Shown here one piece after another: positions 38,001 through 50,000 of a DNA stretch of 64,000 nt. The position numbers and the translations under genes were made by a program. The notes below the pieces were generated by a model. It was not told the DNA's origin. It did no database searches and saw only the letters and a program-made list of their open reading frames with translations. Origin of the DNA: Spirodela intermedia (Eukaryota; Streptophyta; Magnoliopsida; Alismatales; Araceae); assembly GCA_902729315.2 (NCBI GenBank), contig LR746268.1:3899501-3963500 (forward strand), given 5' to 3'. Positions within the stretch are counted from its first letter, which is position 1. Each line of letters opens with the position of its first letter.

Positions 38001-41000
38001 CCAAAATCTTATATCAATTATTTCGGTTTCCTGCTTAAGTACAGGTTACATGAGTTAATGGGCTAGGCCCATTACACTAGTCTTTAAGTGGATCTGTTAA
38101 CAGTCTAATAGATCCACTTAACACAGGGCATGACATAGAAGGACGAAAATACAGTGAAAAGAAACAGATGGAAAGGAAAAACAATCCTAGAGAGTTCAAC
38201 ACCCCTTCTCAAGTTGGGTATGGATGTTTTCCATGCCCAACTTGGACACCAGCCTTTGAAATACTGGTCTTGTGAGTCCTTTTGTGAATATGCCAGCAAC
38301 ATGTTCTGATGTCCCAACATATATCAGATCTACATCTCTTGTTTCTACTTTTTCTTTGATAAAATGTCGATCTACTTCAATATGTTTAGTCCTGTCATGT
38401 TGTACAGGATTTCGGGCAATAGCTATTGCTGACTTGTTGTCACAAAATAATTTCATGTGTTTTGATTGGTTGACTCTCAATTCATCCAGTAAACCTCGAA
38501 TCCATAAGTCTTCACGTATCCCTTGGGCCAACGCCCTGAATTTTGCTTCAGCACCAGATTGTGCAACTACTTGTTTCTTTTTGCTTCTCCAAGTCACAAG
38601 ATTTCCACAAACAAATGTACAATAACCTGATGTTGATCTGTGATCTATAACAGACCCTGCATAATTGGCATTGGTATAGCTTTCAACTGATTGATTCCCT
38701 CCTTTTTTGAACAGAATGCCCTGTCCTGTTGTTGTCTTTAAATATTTCAACAGTCGATATGCTGTCTGTAGGTGTATCTTTCTTGGATCATTTGTATACT
38801 GACTGAGTACATTCACTGCAAATGTTATATCCGGACGGGTATGATTTAGATATATCAACCTTTCAATCAACCATCGATATGAGCTTTTTTCCACCTGATC
38901 AAAGTCTTTACCTTCTCCCAAACTTAGGTTGGGATCAATTGGAGTGTCAGCAGGTTTACACTCCAATTTCCAGTCTTTTGAAGTAAATCAAGAATATACT
39001 TGTGTTGTGAAAGAAATACACCTTTTGAATATGCAACCTCAATTCCCAAGAAATATTTTAATCTTCCTAGATATTTGATATCAAATTCTCTAGATAGATT
39101 TTGACCAAGGCATTTAGTCTCTTGAATGTCATCTCCTGTTATGATGATATCATCTGCATACACAATTAAGGCTGTAACCTTATTTGGGTCACCACGCTTA
39201 ATAAAGAGAGTGTGATCCCCATTTGCTTTGTATGTACCCAAATCCTTTCATAGCTTAAGTGAATCTCCCAAACCAGGTTCAAGGTGATTGTTTTAAGCCA
39301 TATAGAGATTTCTTCAAGCTGCAAATAACATTATTTTGATGGGTAAATGTGTAACCTAGAGGTACATTTACATATGCTTCTTCCTCCAAATTTCTTTGAA
39401 GAAATGCATTCTTCACATCAAACTGATGCATTTTCTATCCTAGATTTACAGCCAATGCTATAAGTTTCCGAATGGTATTCAGCTTTGTAACAGGAGCAAA
39501 TGTCTCAAAATAATTAATTCGATAAGATTGTGAATAGCCTTTAGCCACCAACCTTGTCTTGTATCTTTCCAATGTTCCATCAGCTTTAAACTTAGGAGTA
39601 TATACCCACTTGCTGCCAACCACCTTTTTTCCTGAAGGCAAAGTTACTAAGTCCAATGTACAGTTCTTCTCTAGTGCATCAATCTCTTCATCCATGGCAT
39701 GACTCCATTCTTTGTGTGACAGGGTTTCTTCTACTATCTTGGGGATAACAGTTGTCTTCATGTTCATGAGAAAAGTCTTGTACGATGGTGTTAACCTATC
39801 ATATGATAGGTAGTTGACTATAGGATAGAGTGGTTTATTTATACAACGTCTCTTTCCTTTGCATAGAGCAATGGGTCAATCTAGTTGCTCCTCATCAATG
39901 GCTTCAGTGGACTGATGATCCTCTTCTTGATCAGTATTATAAATTTGAGATGTGTCTCTTGTACATGGACTACTTTCTTCTGTTGGTTCTCTTTACAGTG
40001 CAGGTAAATCATTCATCTCAATTGGTATATTTTGTGTCTCCACTCTAGATCGTCTCCTATACACTTGTATTTCTCTGATTCTAGGAATGGGTGTCTCTTG
40101 GATCATGAATTCATTTATGTCTCATGGCTCCCCCAATCTGGGTCTACCCACTCGACCGCAGCACCCCTCTAGGTTAGCTGCCAAGTGTTGGCTTGCCGGT
40201 GGGTGAAATATTTTTATATGTTATTCTTTTATATTTTTAAATAATAAAAAAATTACACTAAGTAATTTAACTTCAGACTTCTAAAAGTAATAATATATCT
40301 TATGTGACAATCAAAAAGAATATTTCAAGACCAATCTCAGTATCAGTGGCAGCAATCGAGTTCTTTAACTCTTGTGGATTTTTCACCCTATAATATGGTT
40401 CCAACTCATTAAAAGTCACTAGCTGAGATGAAGAATTATTTAGAAGCAAGATTATAAGACTTGTAACCCTTTTGTGTAGTTGAGCACCCGACAAATATGC
40501 ATTTTATCGATTTTGGATCAAGTTTTCCCACTATGCCTTAAGCATGAACATAAATTGTGCATCCAGATACCCATAGACGAAGATGAGTCTTTAGTTTCAC
40601 ATGAGGATAGAATTTACTCAACAGTTCCATAGGACTCTGTTTCTCTAGTGTTTTTGTTGGAATCCTATTTAATAAGATGAGTACTAGTGAGAACAGCTTC
40701 ACCCTAATATGTTTTTTCTTGAAACAAAAGAGCTCTAACTATATCTAGTAAGCGTCTAATTTTTCTCTCAGCCACTGAATTTTGTTGGGGTGTATTGACA
40801 CAAGATGACTCATAATTATCTTTTTCTGATCAAAGTAAGAGGACACAGCATAATTGAATTAGTCTCTAGCATTATTTAATCTAAACCTTTTGACAACAGT
40901 TCCGAATTGATTATAGATCATTTCACAAAAAGATGTTATCACTTGGGTGGTGTCTGATTTTGATTTTAGGAGGTAAACCCAAGTAAACCTGGTACAGTCA

Positions 41001-44000
41001 TCAACAAACAAGATAAACCACCTGCATCCAGACAAGCTAGTCATAGGTGCTGGCCCCAAATATCACTGTGTATATGATATAAAGGGATTGTACGATGTTC
41101 ACCAGCATTTCCAAATGAGGAACATTTGTGTTTGGCCAATTGGCAAGTGTCACACACTAAAGTTCTTACATCAACACCTTCAAACCTAGAAGGAAACCAT
41201 GTTTTTAGGAGATCAAAGGAAGGATGTCTAACACGGCAGTGTTGTAACAATATACTATTCTTTTTGTGTTCACTGACTTCACTCCAAGGTGACTACTGTA
41301 CATACATCGTTGCATGATCATCCTCTTCCCAGTAGAGCAAGTCTCCTCCCTTAACATGTCCAATCTTTAGTCCTGAGACCTTGACACACAATAAATATCC
41401 ATTGCCCTCAAGAATGAAACGACAATTAATATCTTTAACAAGTTTTTGTGGTGAAATCAAATGAGGCTTTGATTTAGGCACATGTAAAACATTTCATAAA
41501 GTGCCTAAATGATTTATTCTCAAGTCCCCAACTCTTCAACTGGTAGAAGCCCGCTGCCGGCAGTAATAACTTTCCTCTGCCCATCACATTTCGTATAATC
41601 AATAAATTTGCAGACACTTGAGGTCATATGGTCTGTGATGCCAGAGTCAAAGTATCCAAGACAATCTAGAAAAACTGTTGAATGGATATGATTTTGAGAA
41701 AAGTTTATTCTCACCTGACTGAATGCAAGGATGTAGAGCTCAACATATTCTTGAGTTTCTCTACTTCCTCCCTCAGTCTTTCAAATTCATCACCCTTCTG
41801 CTGATTACTAGGATTGAGAGGTTCCTTCATCGCAAATTGACCTTCTATAGTCTCTGCTGGTTGAGAAGTGGCCACATATGCTCTCCCCTGTTGAGGTGGT
41901 CGTCCATGTAGCTTTCAGCAGTTTTCTCTTATATGCCACTTCTTCTTGCAATATGAACACCAAAGGTTTTCTTTGTTATCCCACTTCTGATATCTTCCCT
42001 GTGATGCGGTGATTGGGTCTTGATTTCCCTCTTTTATCTCTAATTGATTCCCCTGATCTTGCTTGCTGGAGACAAAGGGTATTGACTCCTTCCCAATATT
42101 AATTAGACTCAATCTACTCTCCTCTTCCATAACAATCTGGATAGCTTCATTAAGATCATGTACATTCTCACGATGGAGAATTTGACCCTTGAGGCATTCA
42201 TAATCAGAGTTCAGTCCCATTAGAAATGTATACATTCTATGTTTCAACGTATACATGCATTCTCATAACTAGGGTTATTTACTTGCCAATAATGGTCAAT
42301 CTCCCTCCATATAGCCTTTAATTCACACGAATATTCCACAATTGATTTACTTCCTTGCACTAAATGTGTTGCCTTAGACACTAGGCCATAAATCCTTCAA
42401 TCATTGTATTTCTTTGAACAGCTGTTGTGAATTTGATCTTCACCGAGTGCATGAATAAGAAATTCTCATACATCTCTGGTGTCATTGTACTTAGCAGCCA
42501 TGTGTAGATAATATCCTCTTGTGATTTCCATCCTCCATATTGGATCCGATAGCTTCAATGATTTTTCTGTAAGGTGGTCTATTAAGCCTCTTCTAAGAAG
42601 TGTCAGATCAACAAATTGCTCCTATTGATGAAGATTTATCTCATTGAATCTAATTTTCACTGGGATATTTGGGAGAGTATGATATAGTCTCTCCCTTTTT
42701 CCAATTATCATTGGAGATGATACGAGTTCCACAGATTATGAATCCCCTGAATGCATTCTAAAAGTCTTTGTCCTTCATACTTTTCAGAATGCCTCAGTTC
42801 ACTGCTTGCGGAAGGCTTCTTTCTTCCTTGATGTTGCTCCAACATAGAAACAAGAAAAACAAGATTCAAGAAACAAGAAACGAGAAGTATCTGATCCTAT
42901 CAGAATCAGCACCGCTCTGATACCATGTTGAGAATTAATCTTAATTGAGATTCTTGCAACTTGGAGAATGCAAGGAGTTGATCTTCACAATCCTCCTCTT
43001 CTAGGAAGATGAATCAGTCACCACTTCTTCGAGCAGAGTTTCCAAAATCCCAAAATCTTACATCAATTATCTTGGTTTCCCGCTTAAGTACATGTTACAT
43101 GAGTTAATGGGCCAAGCTCATTACATTAGTCTTTAGGTAGATCTGTTAACAGTCTAATGGTTCCACTTAACATAGGGCATGACAGAGATGGACGAAAATA
43201 CAGTGTAAAGAAACAGATAGAAAGGAAAACAATCCTAGAAAGTTCAACACATGAATTACAATTCCTGGTCTTTTTTTCTTGCGTTGTTGTTTTGGCGACT
43301 AGCACAAGCTGGGTGTTGGTGTATGGCTTAGACCCTGAAGTTTGGTGCATTAATGATAGCAATGTTGTCTTAAAGATTCTAATGGAAATAATGATTCGAC
43401 AGGTACTGTGCTATATTAGCTTTATCTGAAGTTAGTTTGAAGTATTATCACCTGTTAAAAGTGTCCACGTATGTAAATTCAAAATAAAGCACCTCTATCT
43501 TTGAGGCAATAATAGGACTTTATTCCTACCTTTGATGGCAACTGTCAGAACTAGCTTTAGATCATATGGGTGATAATTTATGAGGGGAAAATTATTTTCA
43601 ATGCTTCTGTGAAAATGTCATGGTTCAATTCTTTTGTAATCCTTTATCTTGTTCTGTTGATTGATTACTTGATGTTGATAAACTTAGCTTTTAAAACTAA
43701 TTTTATTAGGCTACATTCTAGCCATGAGCTGAAATATACTATTATCAAACATGTGAGATTTAATCTATTATAGTGATTTATGTTAAGTAATGTTTCCTTT
43801 CTTTTGTATACAACTTTCTGTCATTAAGAATATTTCTGCAATGAAAGAGGTGCTCTAAGGCAACGATCAAAGTGACCACTCACCCAAGATTTTCAAGGTA
43901 TCTGTCTCTTGGATTGCTCACTTGCTGCCTAAGGAATTCCCAGCAAATTATCTGGTGTGAAAGTCCTTTGGGTAAGGTTGACAGATCTAGACACTACAGT

Positions 44001-47000
44001 TCTTGGTGAAGATGGATCATGCTTGGAATTGCCCTACATCTTTTTCAGTTACTAAGACAGAAATAATGCTTCAAAGGAAGCATTTGTTTTGGGAACTTCC
44101 GTGCAATTTGAGGTAAAGCGTGAAAGCATTCTAGGATTTCGGGGAGATGGTGTAGGTTTAGCAAACTTCTAAATTCAGTATACTATGCTAGGTTGTCCGA
44201 GATATTGGCATAGCAATGGATTGTGGTTATGATAGTTGGAAATGGCAATTGGCACCTCAATAACGTTTTGTATATTATTAGCTCTCCATAAAAATCTTTT
44301 AAATGTGTAAATTGTCCCACAATGTTTTTGGCTCCTTGAAACTGGGGAGTTTTGGGACTTGGGGGAAGCTGGTTTGTGGTGGCATCTGTGGAAATGGTAG
44401 GCCATGTGATAGGATGGCGAGGTGATTGATGAGTATACTTGAGTCATTTGGACCAGTAGTTAGCAGTTGACCACATTTAAACATGGCCAACATGTAAATA
44501 AACAGATCAAAATGGAAGGACTAATACGTAAGAGTTGTAACGGTTTTAAGAAGGTATAAGAACCATCAGAAGATACAAGGAATTTGCGTGGTGATAGAAG
44601 TAAAAAGCCAAGATATGCTAGACTATCGAAAGGCTGTGGTACCTTTCGTTAGGACTTTTAACACTTAAAGAATGGTTTGTTGAGTTTTCAACAAATCTTT
44701 TTCGCAATGACAAAATCCTATCAAAAACAATTGACAAGCATTTTGCTTTTCTTTTGCTCAACCACTGTTGTCATGAACATCATATATACAAAAGTTGTTG
44801 TAATATTTTATAAATACATAAACGTTTGCATTTGGTGTTTGGACCCACCCCCCTCAAGGTCAATTGAGTATTTTGTCATCTCTTTGTGTCTTATTTTATA
44901 TTTGCTCTTTTTATCAAGCAATTGGAATAAAGTTTTGTTCTAAATGCTTGTGTGCTCTAATGACTTCTAATATCTCTTCACTTTGCATCCACAAAAGTTT
45001 TAAAGGAGTTGCATAGCTGAGCTAATATACATCTTTGTTCTTCACATGATAACTTTAGTAATCTCTTTTTTGAAGTTGATGGCACTATATGTATTAAAAA
45101 TAAAAAGAAGAGGAATATGCAAGAGTTGGGAAATTCAAAGGGCACTCACCTTTTACTTTTCTTGCAGTTTACATGAAGATTTCATTAGAACATTTTAAGG
45201 CATTAAAACCTTGAAGGTACATGTATAAAATCTTTCACCATTGCATAATCAGTTATTCCATTTCCTCAGGAGTATGAAATGATGACCATGGCTGTGTGAA
45301 AGCTTTGATGTTCAAACACTAGGTTGATCATGTGTCTATAACCTCTTGAGGGAAATCCTCCATGCCAAAATCTTCATCTTAAAATGAGTCATGAATTTTC
45401 TTATTGTAAAAAAGGAAAACCCTAGGTTGTCTTGGGCTGATGTATGTGGGTGGAGAGGGAAAATGAAAAATGAGTTTCATATTAAGAGTTAACTGGGTTC
45501 TGGTATTTATACCAGACCCACATTACAGAGATGAACTGGGCCAATGAATTGAATTAATTTGAAGGAAAAAATTACAATGAATAAGAAGTCAAAAGACAAT
45601 AACAATATAATAAACATCAGTTCCAACATTCCTTCTCAAGATGGTGAATGAAAAACAAGTAATTGAAAAACAGTACTATTCAAGCCTTCGGTAAATATTT
45701 CTAAAACTTGATCATTTGTAGAGACATGTGTAGTACAAATCATTTTGCTCTCTTGCTTCTCTTTGATGAAGCATACAATCTCAATGTATTTGGTTTTATT
45801 GTGTTGAATTAGGTTGTATGCACTGTTGTCTATTGGTTTGTTGTCAGAGTAGAGTCTCATTGAACCATCCCTCTTGATCGTCAACACTTCTAAAATAATC
45901 TTCACTCACAATACTTCATATTTTTCTTGAGTCATGGCTCAGAATTCTACTTCTAGACCTTGGTACCATATTTTGCTACTTGTTTCTCCATGTAACGACA
46001 TAATTAGCATCAATATAGACTTCAAGTATCAGTCCTCGTTTTTCTTGAACAAAATACTTTTTTCTGGTGTCCCTTCGGGATGATATGGTACTTGGTGAAT
46101 TGTATGCAGATGTACTTATTTTGAACTATGCATAAATTGACTAATCACACTCTATATATGATACGACTCATGTTTTAAATGAGAGAAAGAGAGGGGAGGG
46201 AGAGGGATGATGATAGGAACACGTAATAGAGAAGGCTCTTGCCATAATCATGGAGTCTAGCACATATGTACCAGATGGGCCGGCATGACCTAGACAACTA
46301 GATGGGCTGATTGGCCTAGACATATGTACTCTAACAATCCCCCTCAAGCTAATGTATATATCATATGCTCCTAGCTTGTTACATAGATATTCAACCCAGT
46401 GATCGTTTAGTGGCTTAGTGAACATATTAGCAAGTTGATCTTTTGATTTGACATGTACAATAGTGATAACTGTGCCTGAAGCTTCTCTCTAACAAAATGA
46501 CAATTAAGAGTGCATTTCTTTATAGTCACCTCTATGAAGAGATTAATACTGAGCAACTGTCATGGTTTGTTGCTCAAGGGGAGTTTGGTATGGTATACCA
46601 TCTGCAAAAGTTTCTTTATGGTCTGGAGCGATCTCTGCAAACTTGGTTTATATAATCTGTTGGTTGTATTTTGCCGATTGTCTATATTGATAATGTCATT
46701 ATCACGAGATGATCATAAAGATACTTCATGGCTGAAGGAATTCTTAGATATTTGTTGGGGATTGAGCTTGATTGATCTAAGGAGGGTATTGTGTTAGTTG
46801 ATGGAAGGATTTCACCTGACCTCTAGTTGCATCCTGCCTATTTCTTTTGATCACCTTCCATAGTGGAGAGCAAAGAAACATCAGTCGAAGCCTTAAAACT
46901 TCATTCTCACGAAAATAATCTTTCATTAGGGTTGGTATTTATACCAGCCTACTAATACGGGGGAAAGAGAGAGAACCGGACTGGTTTAGACTGGGCCGGT

Positions 47001-50000
47001 TTGGTTCATAATTGTACGAAGAAAAATAGCAAAAAGAAAAGAAAAATTACACAGATGAAAAACAGAAAACAGCCAAGTCATATTCCACCATATTGCAAAC
47101 AGCTAGTGAAAGTATGTCCTTGATCTCCTTGATGGAACAGATGTCAAGTACAAAATCAGCTTCCACTCACATAAATCTTAACTTGAAATTATCTTTTGAT
47201 GAGAGAGCCATATTAGAGGATCCAAGGAGGTATAAATCTCTAGTTGGTAAATTGAATTATTTGACCATCTCCTGACTAGATATTCCTTTTGCTACAAGTG
47301 TGGTGAGTCAGTTTATTGAACGACCACACACCAAGCATGTAGAGGCTGTTATTCAGATATTGATATATCTTAAGAGAAATCCAAACAAATGACTTTGGAA
47401 AAGAATAATGGTCATTTCACAGTCCTAGGTTCTTCACACAGATTGAGCTGAGTCCGATTTAGACAAAAGATTTATCAAGAGCTGTTGTTTCTTTCTTAGT
47501 GACGATCTAGTTTCTCTCTGGTCTCACGATTAAGTGCTGAATCAGAATACAGGTCAATACCACATACTACATGTGACCTTATATGAATCAAGAATGTTAA
47601 AGAACTTGGCTTTCTTGATCGAGGTCCTATGGAGTTCAAATCTGATAATTAGGCAACAGTCTATGTCGCCTCTAATCTAGTTTTCATGAAAGGATGAACT
47701 ATATTGAAGTTGGTTGTCATTTTGTCAGAGAGAAGCTTCAGGCACAACTTATCACCATTGTGCATGCCAAATCGAATGATTAACTTGCTAATATGTTCAC
47801 CAATTATTTGAATGACCATTGTTAGCTGACAGCTCTGGGCTGTTCTCTCGCCTCCAATCCACTGGAGGAAAGGAAGAAGCACGAACCAGTCAAAAAAACC
47901 AAGAAAAAAATGCGACCTGATTATAAGAGATCTGTCAACAAGGACCAGAAAATAACCTTCACATCAGCAAGGGGATCGTTGACATGGAACCAGAAAGGAA
48001 CAAGAGATACGCTGACAAGGAGGATTGATTCACGTGCACCGAAAAAAATGAAGAAGTGGGATAGATTGAGAAGAGATCATTTTTCTTGTTGATGGAACTG
48101 CTTCACAATCGATCAAAGCTCTGATACAGTACCGTAGAAGGAGAATACCCAAGGTTGTCTCAGCATTGCAAACGTGGGTGGAGAGGGAAAACCAAAAATG
48201 AGTCTTTCACACTGAGTAAACTTGGTCTAGTATTTATTACCAGACCCACATTATAGAGATGGACTGGGTCAATGAATTGAACCGCCCAAACTAATCTGAA
48301 AGACAAAATTACAATAAGCATTAATTATCAATTAGATTATCTGTTATCTGGAATTTCATTTTATCTTTAAATTATGAATTGAAAAAGCGTTAATCTTATA
48401 TATTCATTCGTTCATTCATGGGACATGAATGGAACAAGTGTCTTCCAAGAAACATTGTTTTTTTTTGTATGATATTTATTATTTGCTTCTTTAAGCTTAG
48501 AGGTTCGTCGGTCGTAGATTTTTCTGATTGTTTCGTGCATGAGATCAATTGATTCAAGTGAAATTAAAGTAATGCTATTCTAGTCACAAAACCATCAAGT
48601 AAATGTTGTATCTTTCTTGCTTCTTAACTATTTTTTATTTTCTTCTGTTCATTATCCCATATTGAATGACCCTAAATCAACTTATGTATTGACTTGTTCT
48701 GCATTCTCACTTCTTCCTATTCTTGAAAGCACGACATTTTCTGTAGTCTCACATGTTGGTTGCAATCTCAATTCTTTTTTTATTTTTCTTCGCTTTTTTA
48801 CTTAATGTAATTTATTTTCTGTTACTATAATCTTAAAATATTTCACGAAGTCGTTATAGCTCTGAATCCGGTGTTGTTCTCCATAACCTGGTATGCCTTT
48901 AAATATCTATGCTGACTTTTACACTTGATGTCAGGTGCCATTTATTAGGGCTCAAGTTCGACAGTCCATTTCTATGATACGTGGGTAATTTATCTTGTCA
49001 CTGATGTTGTTAGATTCCTGTGCAATGTTGTGATGTGAGAATTGATGCACTAACACAGCTTTATTTGTTATGTAAGATTGGTCTGTGAAGACATTTCAGG
49101 GGGCCAGGAAAATTTTCCCATACCTGCTACCAATATAGTTGATGATGCATGTTTTCCACCCCCAGGCAAGTGCAGTATCAATTTAGGTTTTTTTCTTTAT
49201 ATAGTCAAGATTCTCAGAACTGGAACCGCTACAACAAAAATCAATTAAATACCTGAGATACCAGGGTGAGATATGACATCGTGAGGAAGTTGACTCATAT
49301 ATGCTTATAAATGGTCAATGAGATCGTGCGAGTAATATGGATTCTTGACGGTGATGTTTGCTTTAAGATTTTTAAAGTTGAAAAGGCTATGGAAAGAGTG
49401 ATTGACTCAGCTAGGAAAGAGTGGGGGAGGCCTATTAATGGTTACATTGCCACCTGTGGCTAATAAGTTGATGGTGGCGAACAGCCCAGAGCTGTCAGCT
49501 AACAATGGTCTTTTAATTCCAATGATTGGGGAAGTGGAGAATTTCATCAGGTTTCACTAATTGGCTTCTGAAATTCCTGCATAGTAAGGGTGGATGCCCT
49601 TCCTCCTATTAACGTCTTAGCCATTACTTGCTAGGATTTCTTGTTTAATGTCTTTCTGACATCTCTTTTTGATTACATTGCATTATACATAGGTTATAGG
49701 TATTCCAAATCTATCCAAGTGGCAAAAGGACTGAAGCTTCCACGTAATGCTCATGGCTGTAAATGCAAAGGAGATTGCATCAATCCTAGACTCTGTGCAT
49801 GTGCAAGGTTTAACGGCTTGGATTTTCCCTACGTGAGGAGGAATGGTGGCAGGTGATTGCCATGCCATTTTATCTTAAATCAGTGAATGCTTTGTCAATT
49901 TTTATGCTAATGCTTCAACCTGGCTTTCATTGCTTACTCTAAAGGTAGTTTTAATTTTCATTTTGTGCTCCTCATAGATAAGATGTTTCCTTTTTCTGAA

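Larger units (their letters stand above)
37903..43249 (-). mobile_element. Ty1/copia retrotransposon, defective, antisense in SUVH4 intron 8
   Basis: Full architecture on the minus strand: 5' LTR 43249-42926, primer-binding site TGGTATCAGAGC (42925-42914, initiator Met tRNA type), gag with a CCHC knuckle, protease, integrase, reverse transcriptase, RNase H, polypurine tract (38213-38202), 3' LTR 38201-37903. The order integrase before reverse transcriptase defines copia. The coding region is broken by stops and shifts. The two LTRs differ by dozens of changes and a roughly 26-bp indel, so the insertion is old. No matching 5-bp target repeat is seen (ATCCA versus CATGA), which may reflect decay or rearrangement. 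Confidence 0.9.
45405..48330 (-). mobile_element. Second copia element on minus, rearranged
   Basis: The left LTR (45405-45628, on + TGTAAAAAAGG...TTCCAACA) is followed by a polypurine complement TTCCTTCTCAAG (45629-45640) and a minus-strand RNase H remnant. A similar LTR starts about 48133 after a GCTCTGATACAG block (primer-site complement, 48117 onward) and fades out near 48330. Both LTRs share GTGGGTGGAGAGGGAAAA and CCAGACCCACATTA. The space between is occupied by other copia pieces, so the element is a broken shell with nested DNA. Confidence 0.65.
37607..48934 (+). other. SUVH4: SUVH4 intron 8 (11.3 kb), filled with copia DNA
   Basis: The largest intron. It holds a near full-length antisense copia element (37903-43249), unassigned AT-rich DNA (43250-45404), a cluster of copia fragments in both orientations (45405-48330) and a last stretch without features (48331-48934). 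The exons on either side join in phase 0, so the insertions do not break the coding sequence if spliced out. Confidence 0.85.

Noticed and set aside
37898-43254. Target-site duplication of the intron 8 copia element
   Set aside because: The 5-bp flanks ATCCA and CATGA do not match, so no duplication is claimed.
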